Part shown: positions 26,001 to 39,734 of the stretch, in pieces
Layout of the letters: the number at the start of each line of letters is the position of its first letter
Numbering within the stretch: position 1 is the first letter of the stretch
Assembly (NCBI GenBank): GCA_018398815.1
Contig: CM031595.1
Span: forward strand, 45,752,551-45,816,550
DNA: 64,000 nucleotides
DNA from: Conus ventricosus
Lineage: Eukaryota; Mollusca; Gastropoda; Neogastropoda; Conidae
Direction of reading: 5' to 3'
Notes under the pieces: model-generated
What the model was told of the DNA's origin: nothing
What the model saw: only the letters and a program-made list of their open reading frames with translations
Databases searched by the model: none
Translations under genes and position numbers: made by a program

Positions 26001-28286
26001 AAATGATTTATGTCTGTAAAGAATTCATGTTAGTATTTTGTGAACCTATTAAATATAAATCTGTGGTGCATTAGAGTTATCACATTGTTTATCTTATATG
26101 GTCTCTTTTTGTTTCTTAAACCTGTGTGCTTTTATGTATGCTGCATCCTTAGATCATCATGCTTACTGAATGGTGTGTTTTAGGTTCTCCGTTGCCAAGT
26201 AAAGCTCAGGAAGTGGAAGTCGTTAGAACATGGGTGAGTGTTAACAACTGTCTGTAAATCTTTAATTTGTAGGTTTTTCTTCGAATAACATCTTGCAAAC
26301 AACCAGCCAATTGTTTTCATAGCGTCAAAAACCCCTACAACAGTTTTGAAAGAAAAGAAAGGAACCAAGTAGAAGTTTTAGATCTAAATGAAACCAAATT
26401 TGTTTTGAGAAATTAAGTAGTGGGTGTAGTTTATTTTGTAATGTACCTGTTGATAATATTTGTAAATGATCATTGTGGTCATTCATCTTTGTTCAGTAAG
26501 TCCCGTAACCCATCCATAATCTTAAAGCAGCCTTCCATCTTCTTGTGCATTCCACAAACTGCCACTGTAGTTTGAAACGAGTGCAAATGCTTCTGTACAA
26601 TTCACATGGCTATCGTGGCCATTATCATCTATTCAGCAGTACTTAGACAGCTAAATTGTCCACAGTTGTGCAGGGTGCACAGACACCTATCTCTGTCATT
26701 CTTAGGTACACATTTTTTCTGGACATAATTTGAAGCACTTTGCAAATGATAGTCTCTTTTGCAACAGTTGCTGTCCTCTTAATGCTTAGAACTTCCCAAA
26801 TGACCTGTACAGGAATGAATTGTTCCCGATTAGTGGAACCATCCACGCTATTCAGTGCCTGAAAGATGCCAGAATAGCTGTGTCTTGAGTCAGCCTTTGA
26901 CTGTTTCCCTCTGCTACTTCATGGTTTTGAAGAGATCAGGTCTGCTCACTTCATATAGTAGTCCTTTACAACTTTGCTTTCTTCTGCACACTGTTTTCTT
27001 GGAATGTACATATGCTGGCATAAAAATATGTGGCTGTCCTTGTATTTTGGGGGCCTGGTATGCCTCACGGATAAAGCAGTGTTCTTTTGATCTGAGGGTC
27101 TTGGGTTCATTCCCATTTTGAGGCAATCAGAGTCCATACCCCTTCCCTCGTAGTTCTGTGGATGAAACTTTAAACTGAAATTGTGGGTATGAACATATGC
27201 ATGTACAAAAACCAGCAACATCCTTGCATGCTAGTTGTATCCATTTTCATCCTCCATAAAGAAAAAGACCATGTGATGGTGGGTTGGAAGACATGCAAAA
27301 AAGAAAAAATGTGACCTTCCACCACGGAATGAGTCGCTTGTCATCTCTCCGGGTTTTCAGTTAGCAGCCAAAATAGGCAGTAGGGGTGTCAGGAGTCGAT
27401 TTTGAGATTTTGACCCTAGCTGATACTATAAGTTTACCTGCACAAAATACACTAAGTGAATTGTTTATATTTGACTGCTTTATGAATTAAATGACATTTT
27501 AAACACCTAATATATGTTATGCTGAATGTGTGCATCTATTTTTGTTCATTATCTCAAAAGCGTTTCTCTGAGGGCTACCATCTTCAAAACACTGTATCTT
27601 GAAAACTAAAAGCCCAATTTAAAAATGGTTTTCACCATTGAAAAGAGCAGAACAAATACTTTTAGAAAATATGTATGTCTTAGAAACACTTAACTATTAC
27701 AAGCGACTCATTTTGTTGTGGAAGATCACAAATATTGCTGAAAGGTATTATGTTTATACATCATCCTGGAAGATGGAACATGGCAACCATAATTGTCAGA
27801 CTGAAAACAGTCACATACACAACCATCTCACCAATTGTGACCCTCTGCATTTTGAATTAGGAACAAGGCAGAAGAGGGAAGAACTGTATTTTGGTTGTCA
27901 TTTGTACTTAAAAGAAGGTATTTCTAGAGTGCCTGGTGTGTGTGTGTGTTAGATGCAAAATCATAATTACTCTGATAATTGACTGTCATAGTTTGTCAGT
28001 TTTGCCTATTTTGCCAGTTTGCCTTCTATAACACAGTGCTTTTAGTGAAATGTTTGTAAATTTGTTGTTCATTTTGTGGTGTGCTTTGAAGTGGACTGGA
28101 TGATCTGGCTACATCTGTGCGGGCAAAGGTGGAAATGTATGAACGTCGCAGCAGTCAGCCGGATTGTCTCACAATTTCTGGACTTCTGAAGCAGGAATTA
28201 AACAAAGAATCAAATCCTGTGGATAAGATGCTGGTAGGTCTTTGCATGGTATTCTTTGTGTGTGTATGCAAATGTGTGTGCGTGTG

Positions 28287-28334
<48 letters not shown>

Positions 28335-31300
28335 CATGCTTGAGGATGGATGTGGATATGTGTGCATTATTCATTTGTGATTAAATGTATTTCAACATTT
28401 CTTTCTTCCATGAATGTGTTTGTATACTCTATGCTTGTCTTTTTGTATGGTCATGTGTGTTTGCGTATTTTAATTGGGAGAATAAAGCCAGGATTTTGAT
28501 ACCCTAGCTGTCCAAAAATCTGCATTGTCTGGGGCAAAAGAAGTCGGTCAGCCTGAACTAAAAAATACATGTCCTTTGTCTAAACTGGAAAAGTGTTTCC
28601 TGATCGTTTTATTTTGCATGCCCATAGAATCGTGGTGTAATCCAGATTTGTCTATAATCAGATTTAAGTTCCTTTTCAAATATGTTTGAAATGTGACTCA
28701 TCCTATGCCACACACCATGCCTAAGCTTTGATCTGTCTCAGGTGCTTTTCAAACCACAGGCCTGTTTGCCTCAGGACTTGCCAGTTCAGTGGGTGCTCCA
28801 TTTTCATATTCCACTGATGTTTCTCAAGACATACTATAAAAATGGGCCACAGAAAGAACTGCCTTGTATTAAGTTACAAAAAGATTAATTTACCTGATGC
28901 TGTTGGCAGTGTTGCTTTTGTTTTTCAGTCATCTTCATGTCAGCTCAGTGGCATTATTCCCTCTCCACTCATGCTGGCTCCTCTATAATTACACCCAGGT
29001 TTTTTTTTTTACCTGTCACAGCTGACAGCTGAGGTGTTGCTATACCTTTTATTTACTTGCTTATATGTGTGTGAACACATGCTAGTGTGCGTGCATGGGA
29101 AGCCTTTGAATGTGGGGCTTTGAAAACATTGTATTTGCAGTAGAAGCATGCAATGATGATGCCCACAAATACTTACATCTTAACGGGTATAAAGTCCTAA
29201 TTGGGAGGTACATATAGCACAGACATAGAGATCAGTGTTCCAGAAGAGAATGCCTTTCAAAGGGAGGGAGTCTTGATTGGGAAGATTTCTCCCGGAAGGT
29301 TTCACTGTATATTTTGTGAATGTTGAATATGTTGAATGGATATATTTTAGTCTGTCTGCTTTTTTTCCAGGTCAAAAGCTTTGGGCAGACTGATGAAGGT
29401 GGCGGTGGAGATTTTGTAACTGAAACGTAAGACGATTGTTTTGTTATTGATGATTCATTTAGGCAGTTTAAAATCTAGGTCGGAAACTGCATAATCTCCT
29501 TATTGGTGCGTCATTTATATTTCTTTTTACAACTATTTAACCCTTTCATTGTCAGCTATCCCAGAGCTGTAAGCAGTTTTAAACCAGCTGTACAGCCAAG
29601 CTACTGCCAGGTACTAGATTTACAAGGCTATAACTTTTGAACTCCCAAACTAATTGTTATTTATATCCATATGAATGATGTCCAAACACAAATGTATTCC
29701 ACATACAGTTCAGATATGAGAGGAAATGTAAAAGAGGATAGATGCGCAAACAAAAACTGAATCACAGAATGCTCAAGGTACCAAGCGGCTACGGTGGTTT
29801 TCTTATTGCAAGTAGCCATTCAACTGTTGTGGCAATGAAAGGGTTTAAAGACTGTTTTCTTTCTTACATAAGTGTATTTAACTATAAGATTGATTTTTTT
29901 TTAATGCTGTGAAACTGCAAGTCCAAGTGGCATATCATTTTGTGAACTGATTTAGTCAGATGTAGTTCGATGTGAACTGATTTTCTTCTAAGTTTAAAGT
30001 GATTTCACCCATGTCCATGCAGTCTGTACTTTTCTGAGCGTTTATTATCAAATATGCAGGTTCTGGGCTGCTAAATGATCGACAGTAATGATAAATGGAC
30101 TGTCACACCAAGCTCAAAGTAAAGTACATTATAAATGGCCGCTGCTGTTGTTAGAGCAGATAGCTCCCTTGATTCCACACCTTAACCCTCAGACCTTCCC
30201 AAATGAGCGGTACATGAACAAAATAGAGATCGATACTCAATGGAAAGGATTTAGTGGGGTCAGAAGTTAACTGGTAATGGTGAATAGATGGATGGATGCA
30301 GATCTGCAGTGAAAAGAGTTGTATAAAAAAAGAAATCAACAAAGAAGTGTTTAAATGGAACATTTTGACAAAATTTTGTGAATTGAATTCTTTCTTGAAG
30401 GTTTGTGTGACAAATATACACATGTTACGTAAAGCAGGAGCTGATTTTGCCTGGAAGCAATCAGTTTATAATGAAACTCATCAGGGATTCAATGCTGGTG
30501 TCTTGGAGTTTGATTAAAGGAGAAAATTCCATCATTACCATTTAAAGAATACCCCTATCGCACAGTCTGTGTTGTCCTATTTCTTTTTTTGTGTGTGAAA
30601 GAATGCTTTGGTAATTGTAAGGTGAAAATGAACATCAGATGCCATTTTGACTACATACTTTGATCATTTTAATAACATTACTGGTTTTCTAATTTTGAAA
30701 TGAAAACAGTGATTGACCCTTCAGTGGCATGCATTATCTGTGTCGTTTTTGATTCGCCAGTTTGTTTTTTAACTTTGGAAGGTATCAGTTAATAATAATA
30801 AAAAAATACAGCAGGCAAGCTGTTGGTTGAAAGTAAGCATAATCAAAAACAGAAAAATGAACAGACTATCTCTTTATGATGGTTTTTAGTGTATTTAACA
30901 CACAAGTAAGCAATGAATGAACCAAATGATGAAATGCCCCTGATGTATGTGATGCAAGCACTGAAACATTTTTGTTACATATATTTATATAATCTATGTC
31001 ATTGTAGTCAGTGTGTTATGTCAGGAGAAGTCATGTTGTGTATAGCTCAGCCAGTCATACATTCCACTGTCTCAAGAGATAAAGTGAATAACTAAAGAAG
31101 AACAACTCTATTAGCTATATGTCCAATTCTTAAGTTTGGACAGTATGTGATTTAAATGTACATGTATTTTGACTTTACACTTGCCTGAATGTTAATGTGA
31201 TCTGTCACAGTATTAATTTCATGTTGACAGGAAATCACTGGAAGGATCCTTTGATGACTTGCATCGAGATTCTGAAATGCTTGGGAATGTGAGTTTATTG

Positions 31301-34300
31301 TGCGTTTTGATTGCTTGAAATGCATCTTAGATTGTTGTGCATGAATAAATGCATCTTAGGTTCGTGTGCATAATTAAATGCAGAAATACTCTTCTGACTG
31401 GTTTCAGAACACAATTTTGTTCCTGTGTTTTGGAAGAAAGGATATGTATGTCAGCTCCAAGCCAGTATTGAGAAAAAGAAGTTATGAAAACGAAATAGTA
31501 TTAGCATATGAAATAACATCAGATGGTTCAAAGGTTTTTGTTTTTAAAATATAGCCATGGTAGGTTATTCTATATGTTAACAAAACAATTATAAATTTTA
31601 TCCGGGGGTTGCAACCTTGCTGTGGTCGGAGGGCTTGCGAGGTCCATTGATCCCTTAGGCGTTGCTGGCGGGGGCATCAATACTAGATGATAGGCTAGTT
31701 TTTTAAAATGCTTCTAGGCCTGGAAAGTCAAGTTGCTGTCTAGCCTAAGCACAACGTGGTAAGGAATTGATGCCCTGGTAGGGCCTCCCATGTCAGAAAG
31801 GTTAAAGGTGAGGGCACAGACTAATAGTAACCCACCTTTTCCCATTTCTTATCTTCTGCCTTTCTTATTTGGCTCTTTTCTATCTTCGTCTCCCCTTCAA
31901 GTCTTCTTTTCCACATTCTTTTTCTCTCTGTGGTCTTCGATCCACTGCGTTTGCCGTGCGGTGCAACCTGTGATGGAGGGGAATGAGATCCTGGTGATTG
32001 AGAGGGCTAGTGCCCACAACACGTCACTTTGGCTCGGACCTCTCCTAGACAGGAGGTACACTCTGGCCCAGGTGTATCAATTGGCTACTCCTTCATGAGG
32101 CTGGGTCAAGACAGGCAGTTCTCTGGCTGGCCAAGGTAACCCCTGCAGTGCTCAGCTCTCTGACCCCGGGAGTTGAGCATGATCAGGGGGGATAGGGTTG
32201 GTGGGCTTCTGTTTGTTGTATGTCTCTCCTGAAGCCTGAAAGGGGTCAAGACAGTGACGTCTTGGCCCTGGCCCCTTGTTGGACTCTGTGGTGGATGGGT
32301 AAGGGAGAGATGAAATTAAAACACATAAAACATGGCTTTAAAAAAAAAACCCCATTCCATTTAAAATCAGTAAACGTCAGTCCTGGAGAAACTTCTGCTC
32401 CAGGCTGACATCGAAAACATCCAAGAAAAAAGTCTGGAACATCATCATAAAAATGAAAGGGAAGAAAACCAACCCCTCAATTCATCACCTGAAACTTGCC
32501 GATGCTCTGATAACTGACAAACAAGTTGTTGCCAATCTGCTGGCCTCCACCATTCAACAAACTCATCATCTTCAAGTAAATCTGCAGCCTTTTTGAGTAG
32601 CTCAGAGCAAAATCTTCATACAATTTCACATCAGACAACTCTGAAGCCTACAATCTACTTTTTTCAATTGATGAACTGAAATCACCTCTGCAAACCTGCA
32701 ACGATTCTGCCCTTGGCCTGGATGATATCCATTATCAGGTTTTGGAACATCTCCCAGAAAGCTGTCTTGAGACCCTTCTCAAAGTCTACAACCATATCTG
32801 GACCACAGGGTGATTTCCGCCCTCCTGGCGGAAAGCCCTGATCATTCCTTACCAACCCTTCAAACTATCGTCCAGTAGCTCCTACCAACTGCGACTGTAA
32901 GCAATGGAAAAGATGGTCAACTCCGGACTGATGTGGAAGATGGAAACCGATGGCCTTTTAGCCAGTGAACAGTGCAGGTTCCGGAAGTACCACTGGGCAG
33001 TTGACCATTTAGTCAGTCTGGAAACCACCATCCGCAATGCCTTCATCAATAAACAGCTTGTGGTCGCTGTCTTCTTTGATCTGGAAAAAGCGTACAACAT
33101 CACCCGGAAATCAGGAAGCCTTATAGATCTTCACAGACTTGGTTTTTGTGGTCATCTGTCTCTGTTTATTCAAAACTTTCTAGCTGATCGGCAGTTCCAG
33201 CTGCGTATTGGCACCACGCTCTCTGACATCCATGGGCAGGAGTTGGGTGTACCTCAAGGGAGTATTCTTTCTCCTGCTCTTTTCAGTATCAAAATCAACG
33301 ACATTGTCAAATCAGAAAACCAGGGTTCTGAGTCCTCTCTGTTTGAGGACAACTTTGCGCTGTATGCAGCTGGAGCCTCTTACGCCAGCGTACAGCGTCA
33401 ACTCCAACTTTTTGTCAATAAAATTCAACAGTGGGCCGAGGAAAATGGATTTACCTTGTCAAGAACCAAAACTCAAGTCAGTCCATTTCCACAATTTTTG
33501 TAAGTTTTTTTAGGATCCTGAAATTCGTCTGGACAAGTTCACCATTCCATCTGTGAAAGAAGCCAAATTTCTGGTTGTTATTTTTGGTGAAAAACTGAAC
33601 TTCAAAAGTCACATCCAACAGTTCAAAAATGCATACAATGAACATTCTGGGAGTCGTGACACACACAGATTGGGGCGCTGACAAGAAAACTCTCCTCCAT
33701 CTTTACCGGGCTCTGATCTGCTCCAAACTGGACTATGGGTGTGTAGTGTACGGTTCTGCCAGACCTTCCTGCCTGAAAAGTCTAGACCCTATCCACCATC
33801 AAGGGCTTCGGTAGTGTCTGGGTGTGTTCTGCACCACCCCTGTTTATAGCCTGTATGCTGAGGCAGGAGAACCATCCCTCTCAAATCATCGACTGAAACT
33901 TGCCTTGAATTACTATCTGAGTCTCTCTTCTGAACCTCAGAACCCTGCATATACTGTGTTTTTGACCCCAAGTTCCAAAAGAAATTCGATGACCACCGCA
34001 GTTCCTTTCCACCCTTTGGAACTCGTCCTCTTCCCCATCTGAACAAACCAGATATAGACCTGGGAGTAGTTTGTGATTTTTCCAAGTTTCCTGATGACCT
34101 GCCGTGGATTTTCTTCATTCCAGAGATCCGCTTTGACTTGGCCTCGTACCGGAAAGATTCCACTAGTTCCTTGGCATACAAGTCCCTTTTTGCTGAACTG
34201 TGTTCTAAGTTTCCATCCTCAAAAGAGTTTTCACAGACAGTTCCAAATCTGAGGAGGGAGTTGCCTCTGCTGTGTTTTGTGCAGCAGATCCCCCTTAGAG

Positions 34301-35719
34301 ATGTACCAAACACATTCCAACAGACAGTTGCATCTACACTGCTGAGCTGACAGCCTTGGTCCTGGCTCTTCAAATGATCTGCAAATCGAAACATAAAGAT
34401 TTCCTTATTTTATCAGACTCCCTTTCTGCTTTCTAGGCCACTGCCAACCGTAATCTCAAGCACCCTCAGCTGCTGAAAGTTTTCGAACTGTGCACCTCTC
34501 CGAAATCAGATAGATACAACATAGTTTTTGCTTGTGTTCCCAACCATGTGGCATTCAAGGCAACGAGGTGGTTGATCAGCTTGCCAAGAGTGTCACAAAG
34601 GAAAAGTTGAGCAGGTTGTCTATTCCTCACACTGATTTGAAACCCAAAACACAGGCTTACATCAAAGACCTCAGCAAGAGGAATGGAACTCGCAGGTGGA
34701 TAACAAACTTTAAAATCCATCCAAACCTGAAAGTTTTTACCATGTTCCAGATGCGGCCGTAAAGATGAAAGTGTCTTGTGTCGCTTGCACACAGGCCACT
34801 CGTTTTATACCCATTCTTATCTTTTAAAAGGTGAAGAAGCTCCGTGGTGCATTCCATGTCATGTTCCTCTCACAGTGAAACATATTCTTTTAGATTGTTG
34901 GGACTTGCACGATGTGAGACATAAACACTTTACAGCAGATTCAATGAAAACCCTGTTCAGAGATATCCCACCTGATGTGATCTTTGAGAGTCTGAAAGAG
35001 ATTAACATTTTTCATCGGATCTAAGATTTTACGGAAGAAAAATTTTGATGAAGTTTCTTGGTGTTTTTTAACAGATGTATTTTAAAAGAGGTGTGTGAAT
35101 TTTTTTTTTGGGGGGGGGATGACTTAGTGAGTTGATTTTAACGCGGTGACAGCCCTGATTTGGCCCTTTGTGGTTGGCTGGGCTGTAAGCAACATTACCT
35201 TACCCATAAGTTTTATCAAAGTATTACTTGTTCCATCTGATGATTTTTTATGACCAACATGGTTTTACAGGTCAAGAAAGACAGTGGACCACCTCGTCGA
35301 TCTCCTTCTCTCAAGTTCCGGCGCAACAGCACAGAAAAGAAAGAGCTGGACTCGGAGTTGACCGAGCTTCTTGAAGAAACGGCCATCGTGGTCACTGACG
35401 GCAACTTCCAGACCCACAAATGGACCAGATCTTCGGCCATTGTCAGTGGTGATACAGACAGTGATGATGGGGAGAATGAAAAAGAGGACATCAATCACAA
35501 CCATCAGTTCAAGCCCATGTCTATGGGGTTTTTGAATATTCATGAGAACCAAGAGAATGAGCCAGTTAGTGGCACGCCTTCTCCAGAGAAATCCCCAGTC
35601 ACCAAGCATCGTCCGATGATTCCCCCTTTGGACTTGTCCACCTTGCACCAGCATGTGGATGGGTCAGGTGAGGGGTAGCTGCTTTGAAAGAGATGATCTC
35701 TTTGAATTTTGACTCTGTG

Positions 35720-35750
<31 letters not shown>

Positions 35751-35767
35751 ATGTATGTGTGTGTGCT

Positions 35768-35823
<56 letters not shown>

Positions 35824-38800
35824 CGCGCGCACGCATGATATATGTACATGTGTGAAATGTATTTCAGTTAGGGTTGAGAATAGAGAAAGAAGAGAGACAG
35901 AGAAAGGGGGGGGGGGGGGGGAGAGAGAGAGAGAGAGAGAGAGAGACTGTGTGAAAGTAGAATGCTGAGTAGTAGAGAGAGGTAGAGAGAGAATTTGCAT
36001 AAAAGTAGCACGGTAAATAGTAAAGATGTATGATATACATATGGAGCATACGAATGGGGTTTATAAGAAATTTTTATACAGGATTCACTCTCATAAATTT
36101 GTGCCCAGTTAACATTTCAAGCAAAACTAGCTGATCTATTTTACCTTTAAAGTCTTTGTTTTTGAAAAATTTCTTTGCTAACCCCTCCAGAGGATGGATC
36201 GCACTTGAGGCTTTAGAAAAGTATTTCATGTTTCCTGACATTGCATTTTACATGCCATATTAGTTTCGCTTGAGAATGTGTGTTCTTGGTTTTACAGAGC
36301 AAAGCTCAAGAATGTGTGTTCTTGTTTTTACAGAGCAAAAAACAAACAAACAAACAAACAAAGCCTGAAAAACGTGTTGTTTTGACAGGGCCTATCCTGG
36401 CCAGCAACACACAGAGTGGGTCCTGGGACAAGAAGCTGAAGGCGCATACAGATGAATTGAATGGTGTACCTTCTCCACGTATCAGCAAGCTGAAAAAACG
36501 AATCGGGTGAGTGTACCTGCAGTGGAAAAAGTGGCTAGTCATGCAACGTTATCCCCCCAGCTTTGGCCAGTTGTTGAGTGATATTCAGGCAGAATTTATG
36601 CACACCTACAGAAAAGAGTACAGACTGTACCACACAAACGCAAATCAGGTGCTTGGATGCATTCACTGATTCAAATGTACATCCATTACAGGCACATAAC
36701 ATGTTGAATTAACAACACATTAGAAATGATTTATTATTGGAATTTTTTTTTTCTGTCAACATTTAAACTTTAAGATGTAAATTGATTAAAATGGGAATAG
36801 AAATCGTGCTCATGAAAAGGAAATTCTCAAACTTTGAATTTGAATGGTCATTGTTTGAAACAGAACAGTTTGAGTCATTAGAATGATAAAAGTAAGCTGC
36901 TCTGACCTTTCTGCTCTTTAATATTTATATATCTACATATATTTATATATCTCCATCTACCTACCTACCTGTGTATGTATGTATGTGTTTATGTTATAAA
37001 AAGTATCTATATAGTTATGAATATGTTTTGGTAAAAGAATTGCAAAATCATTATTATTTTGCATTTTAGGCAAATGACTTAATGTTTTTAGTTTTATTTC
37101 TTCATGAATGTGCTACTGAAGCAAAGTGTCAACACAGTTAAAACAATGGTGAAAGTGATGTTTTTTCAAGCACTGACGCCAACACGGATATCCCTCCATC
37201 TCCACCCCGGCACCAAGACCAGTATCAGAAACAGATGTAAGTACTGAAAGTTTAGTCCTGTGTCCTGAATCGTTTTTCTCCTGACCGTTTTTTTTTTCTT
37301 TCAGGGTAATGTAGAAGCTCAAAATGTTTTTTGAATATATAGTTTTCTGTCCATTGATCCATTGCAGTAAACTCTGATTAAAGGCAGTCATGCGTCACTA
37401 TGATTGCTTTCATTTTTCTGGTTTTTGATTGCTTTACTTCACAGGTTTGGAAGACAGAGAGAGGTTTCTTCATCATTCACTCAGTGTTTGAATCTGATGT
37501 TGAAATGTTTTGCATGCTTGTTTGTTTTTGCGGCCTCACATCTTATCTGCCCATCTCATGCTGACCGTGCGCAGGCATCATAGATGAGAGGGGTCATCAT
37601 GAGACTGTCAGTTAGGAGAGACCTCCAGTGCTGCTCAGTCACTCTCTGATTTCAATGCAGAAAGAACGCCTCCTCCAAAGCTTCACTGACTGAATCCCTA
37701 ACCACAGAGGCAAGCTGATTCAGCATGTCTGGTTCAGGAACACACACTTTCAAGTTGCCAGCCGTGGAGGGGAAACTGAGGTCACTGTCGGGATAGGGCT
37801 TGAAGGGTCATGGAATTTTGAGATGAGTTCTCTTTATTTGACAACGATCAGTAATCATAACAAATGCTGTAGAGACCTCTATTAGTTTTTTGGCTTTTCT
37901 CTGTGATGTGTTCTAACATCAGCAGCATTTCAGAGTTAGAGTGGAATTGGTTGATCATAGCTCTCAGCTTGATTAAATGTCAGTAGTTGTGGGGTCAGAA
38001 GAACCTGACAGTGATATTTTGGCTTCTGTTGGGGTGTGAACCCATGGCCGTCAAACATCAAAGCAGTTAGCCTCTGTTCCAGGTGGATGGTGAAGAACTC
38101 AGATTACTATTCCTCCCTCTAACTGAAATGACACATTACTAAACAGAAAAGAGATAGGAAAAAGCAATGAGAAATGTACTTTTTTCCTAGTGAGGCGTTT
38201 ATGTCTGTCCTCAAAAGCATACGGGCATGCATGGTAGTCATCATTTAAGTAATCGAGAACTTTCTGGATGTATCTTAATGAAATTACTGATGAAGTATCG
38301 GTGTGTTTGTATGTGTGTCCATATTTTAGTGGCTTATTGATAACACTGGGCATGTGTGTGCAGGATTGATGATGAATACAGTCACCGTTTAAAACAGTTG
38401 ACCAAGAAAATTCAAGGTGAGAATTATTGTTTTGCTCGATAAACAGTAAACAAGTGGGGTATGTTTTGCTCCCATAAGCAGTGTTGATTCTAGAGCGCGC
38501 CCTTGCGGGATTCCCGCAATATTTTTCTGAAGGCCGCAAAAAATCGCGAAAGACGCGGCCCAAAAGCCGCAAAAAAAAGAGAACGAACGCGTTTTTGCAG
38601 AACCAGCGCGGCTTCGCCGCTGCCGTGTGTATAGCCTCCTGAGCAATTCCTTTAGCCGAACGCGCGTTCTACCAAATTTTTTCATTGGCCGAGAAGCAGC
38701 AGTTGAGCCAATCAGCGGTACTGGCAGTTCAACAGTCCTCATGTCGGCTTCAACGATGAAGCGCGCGAAGCCAAACACTCTGTTTTCTTTCGCCTTCACG

Positions 38801-39682
38801 AAGAAAAAAACGCACTGATATATCTAAAGATCATCAGCTGGAAGCCGATAATGAGTCTACAGCCACCGTTACGGCTACTCAGTCAAGCGATAGCGTGTCT
38901 CAGCCGATCGACGCCGGAGGCGAAACGGTTGAAAGTCCCAGTGAACCCGAAGATCAGCAAGATAATGAAGATGGTGAAAACGAAGCCGATCCCTCCAGTT
39001 CGAAAACGGAGGAGCAGAAGAAACTCTACAAGGCGTTTCAAGAATCATGGTTGAAAGACAGACCCTGGTTAAAGAAGGAAGAAGATGGAAGCATGATGTG
39101 CTCCTTGTGCCTGAAACACACAAAAAAAAGAACACGTTCACGAAGCCGGGGTGCAAGAACTATCGAACATCGACTCTGACACGGCATGTTCCGACTGTGA
39201 GCGTGGTTTCAGTGCCCAAAATGCCATCAAGACAGCCAGGAGAAACAGGCTGAAAGAAGACAGCCTCAATGTGCTGATGACCATCAAATGTGAAGGTCCT
39301 CCCATCAATGACCATGACTTCACAGCTGCTGCAGCAGAGTGGAAGCAACAGAAGGATAGGAGGATCTACAAGAAATGAATGGAGTTCTGTGGGCTGTACA
39401 TATGTATAAAGCTTTTCAGTTGTGTATGGTGAAGGTGTACACAGTGACTTTTCACAGTTAAAGGGTTTTCTTAAGGTGATGGTATATAAATCTTGACAAT
39501 AGTGATGGTCACTTCATATAAAGAGACTGAATTAATTGTGGGGTAGGCTTAGAGTTGTTGGATTCTATGATGAGGTGACAACAGACTTGCTCACTTGCTG
39601 TATGACTGCCAAAAAGGGAGCTCAGCTGAGTACATGCACCACCAGAAAAAGACAAGTCTTCTAAGGTATGTCAGAATGTGTG

Positions 39683-39734
<52 letters not shown>

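Larger units (their letters stand above)
22845..26183. other. Intron 7: poly-G runs, SINE and piggyBac relic
   Basis: Holds poly-G at about 22929-22941 and 23580-23605, a tRNA-derived SINE (from ~23490) split by a piggyBac relic (23638-25127), and a 30-base direct duplication (unit TTGCTTATATGTTAACTATA) at about 25652-25711. Otherwise AT-rich. Confidence 0.7.
31603..35205 (+). mobile_element. Degenerate LINE with RNase H (I/Jockey-like group)
   Basis: Lies between a 12-bp target duplication: ATAAATTTTATC (31591-31602) and ATAAGTTTTATC (35206-35217), one mismatch. The 5' end GGGGGTTGCAACC looks like a natural start. The 5' non-coding part and an ORF1-like start (to about 32400) are followed directly by the region just before RT, so most of ORF1 and the endonuclease are deleted. 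RT, RNase H and a C-terminal Cys-rich part follow. Sense orientation in intron 11. Confidence 0.85.

Noticed and set aside
27051..27125. tRNA gene
   Set aside because: A- and B-box-like motifs are present, but no cloverleaf with a proper acceptor stem and anticodon arm. SINE head is the better reading. The same applies to 23490-23570.
33789..34394. 201-codon open frame on the minus strand
   Set aside because: Shadow of the LINE coding strand; the plus strand carries the recognisable thumb and RNase H blocks and the minus frame matches nothing I know.
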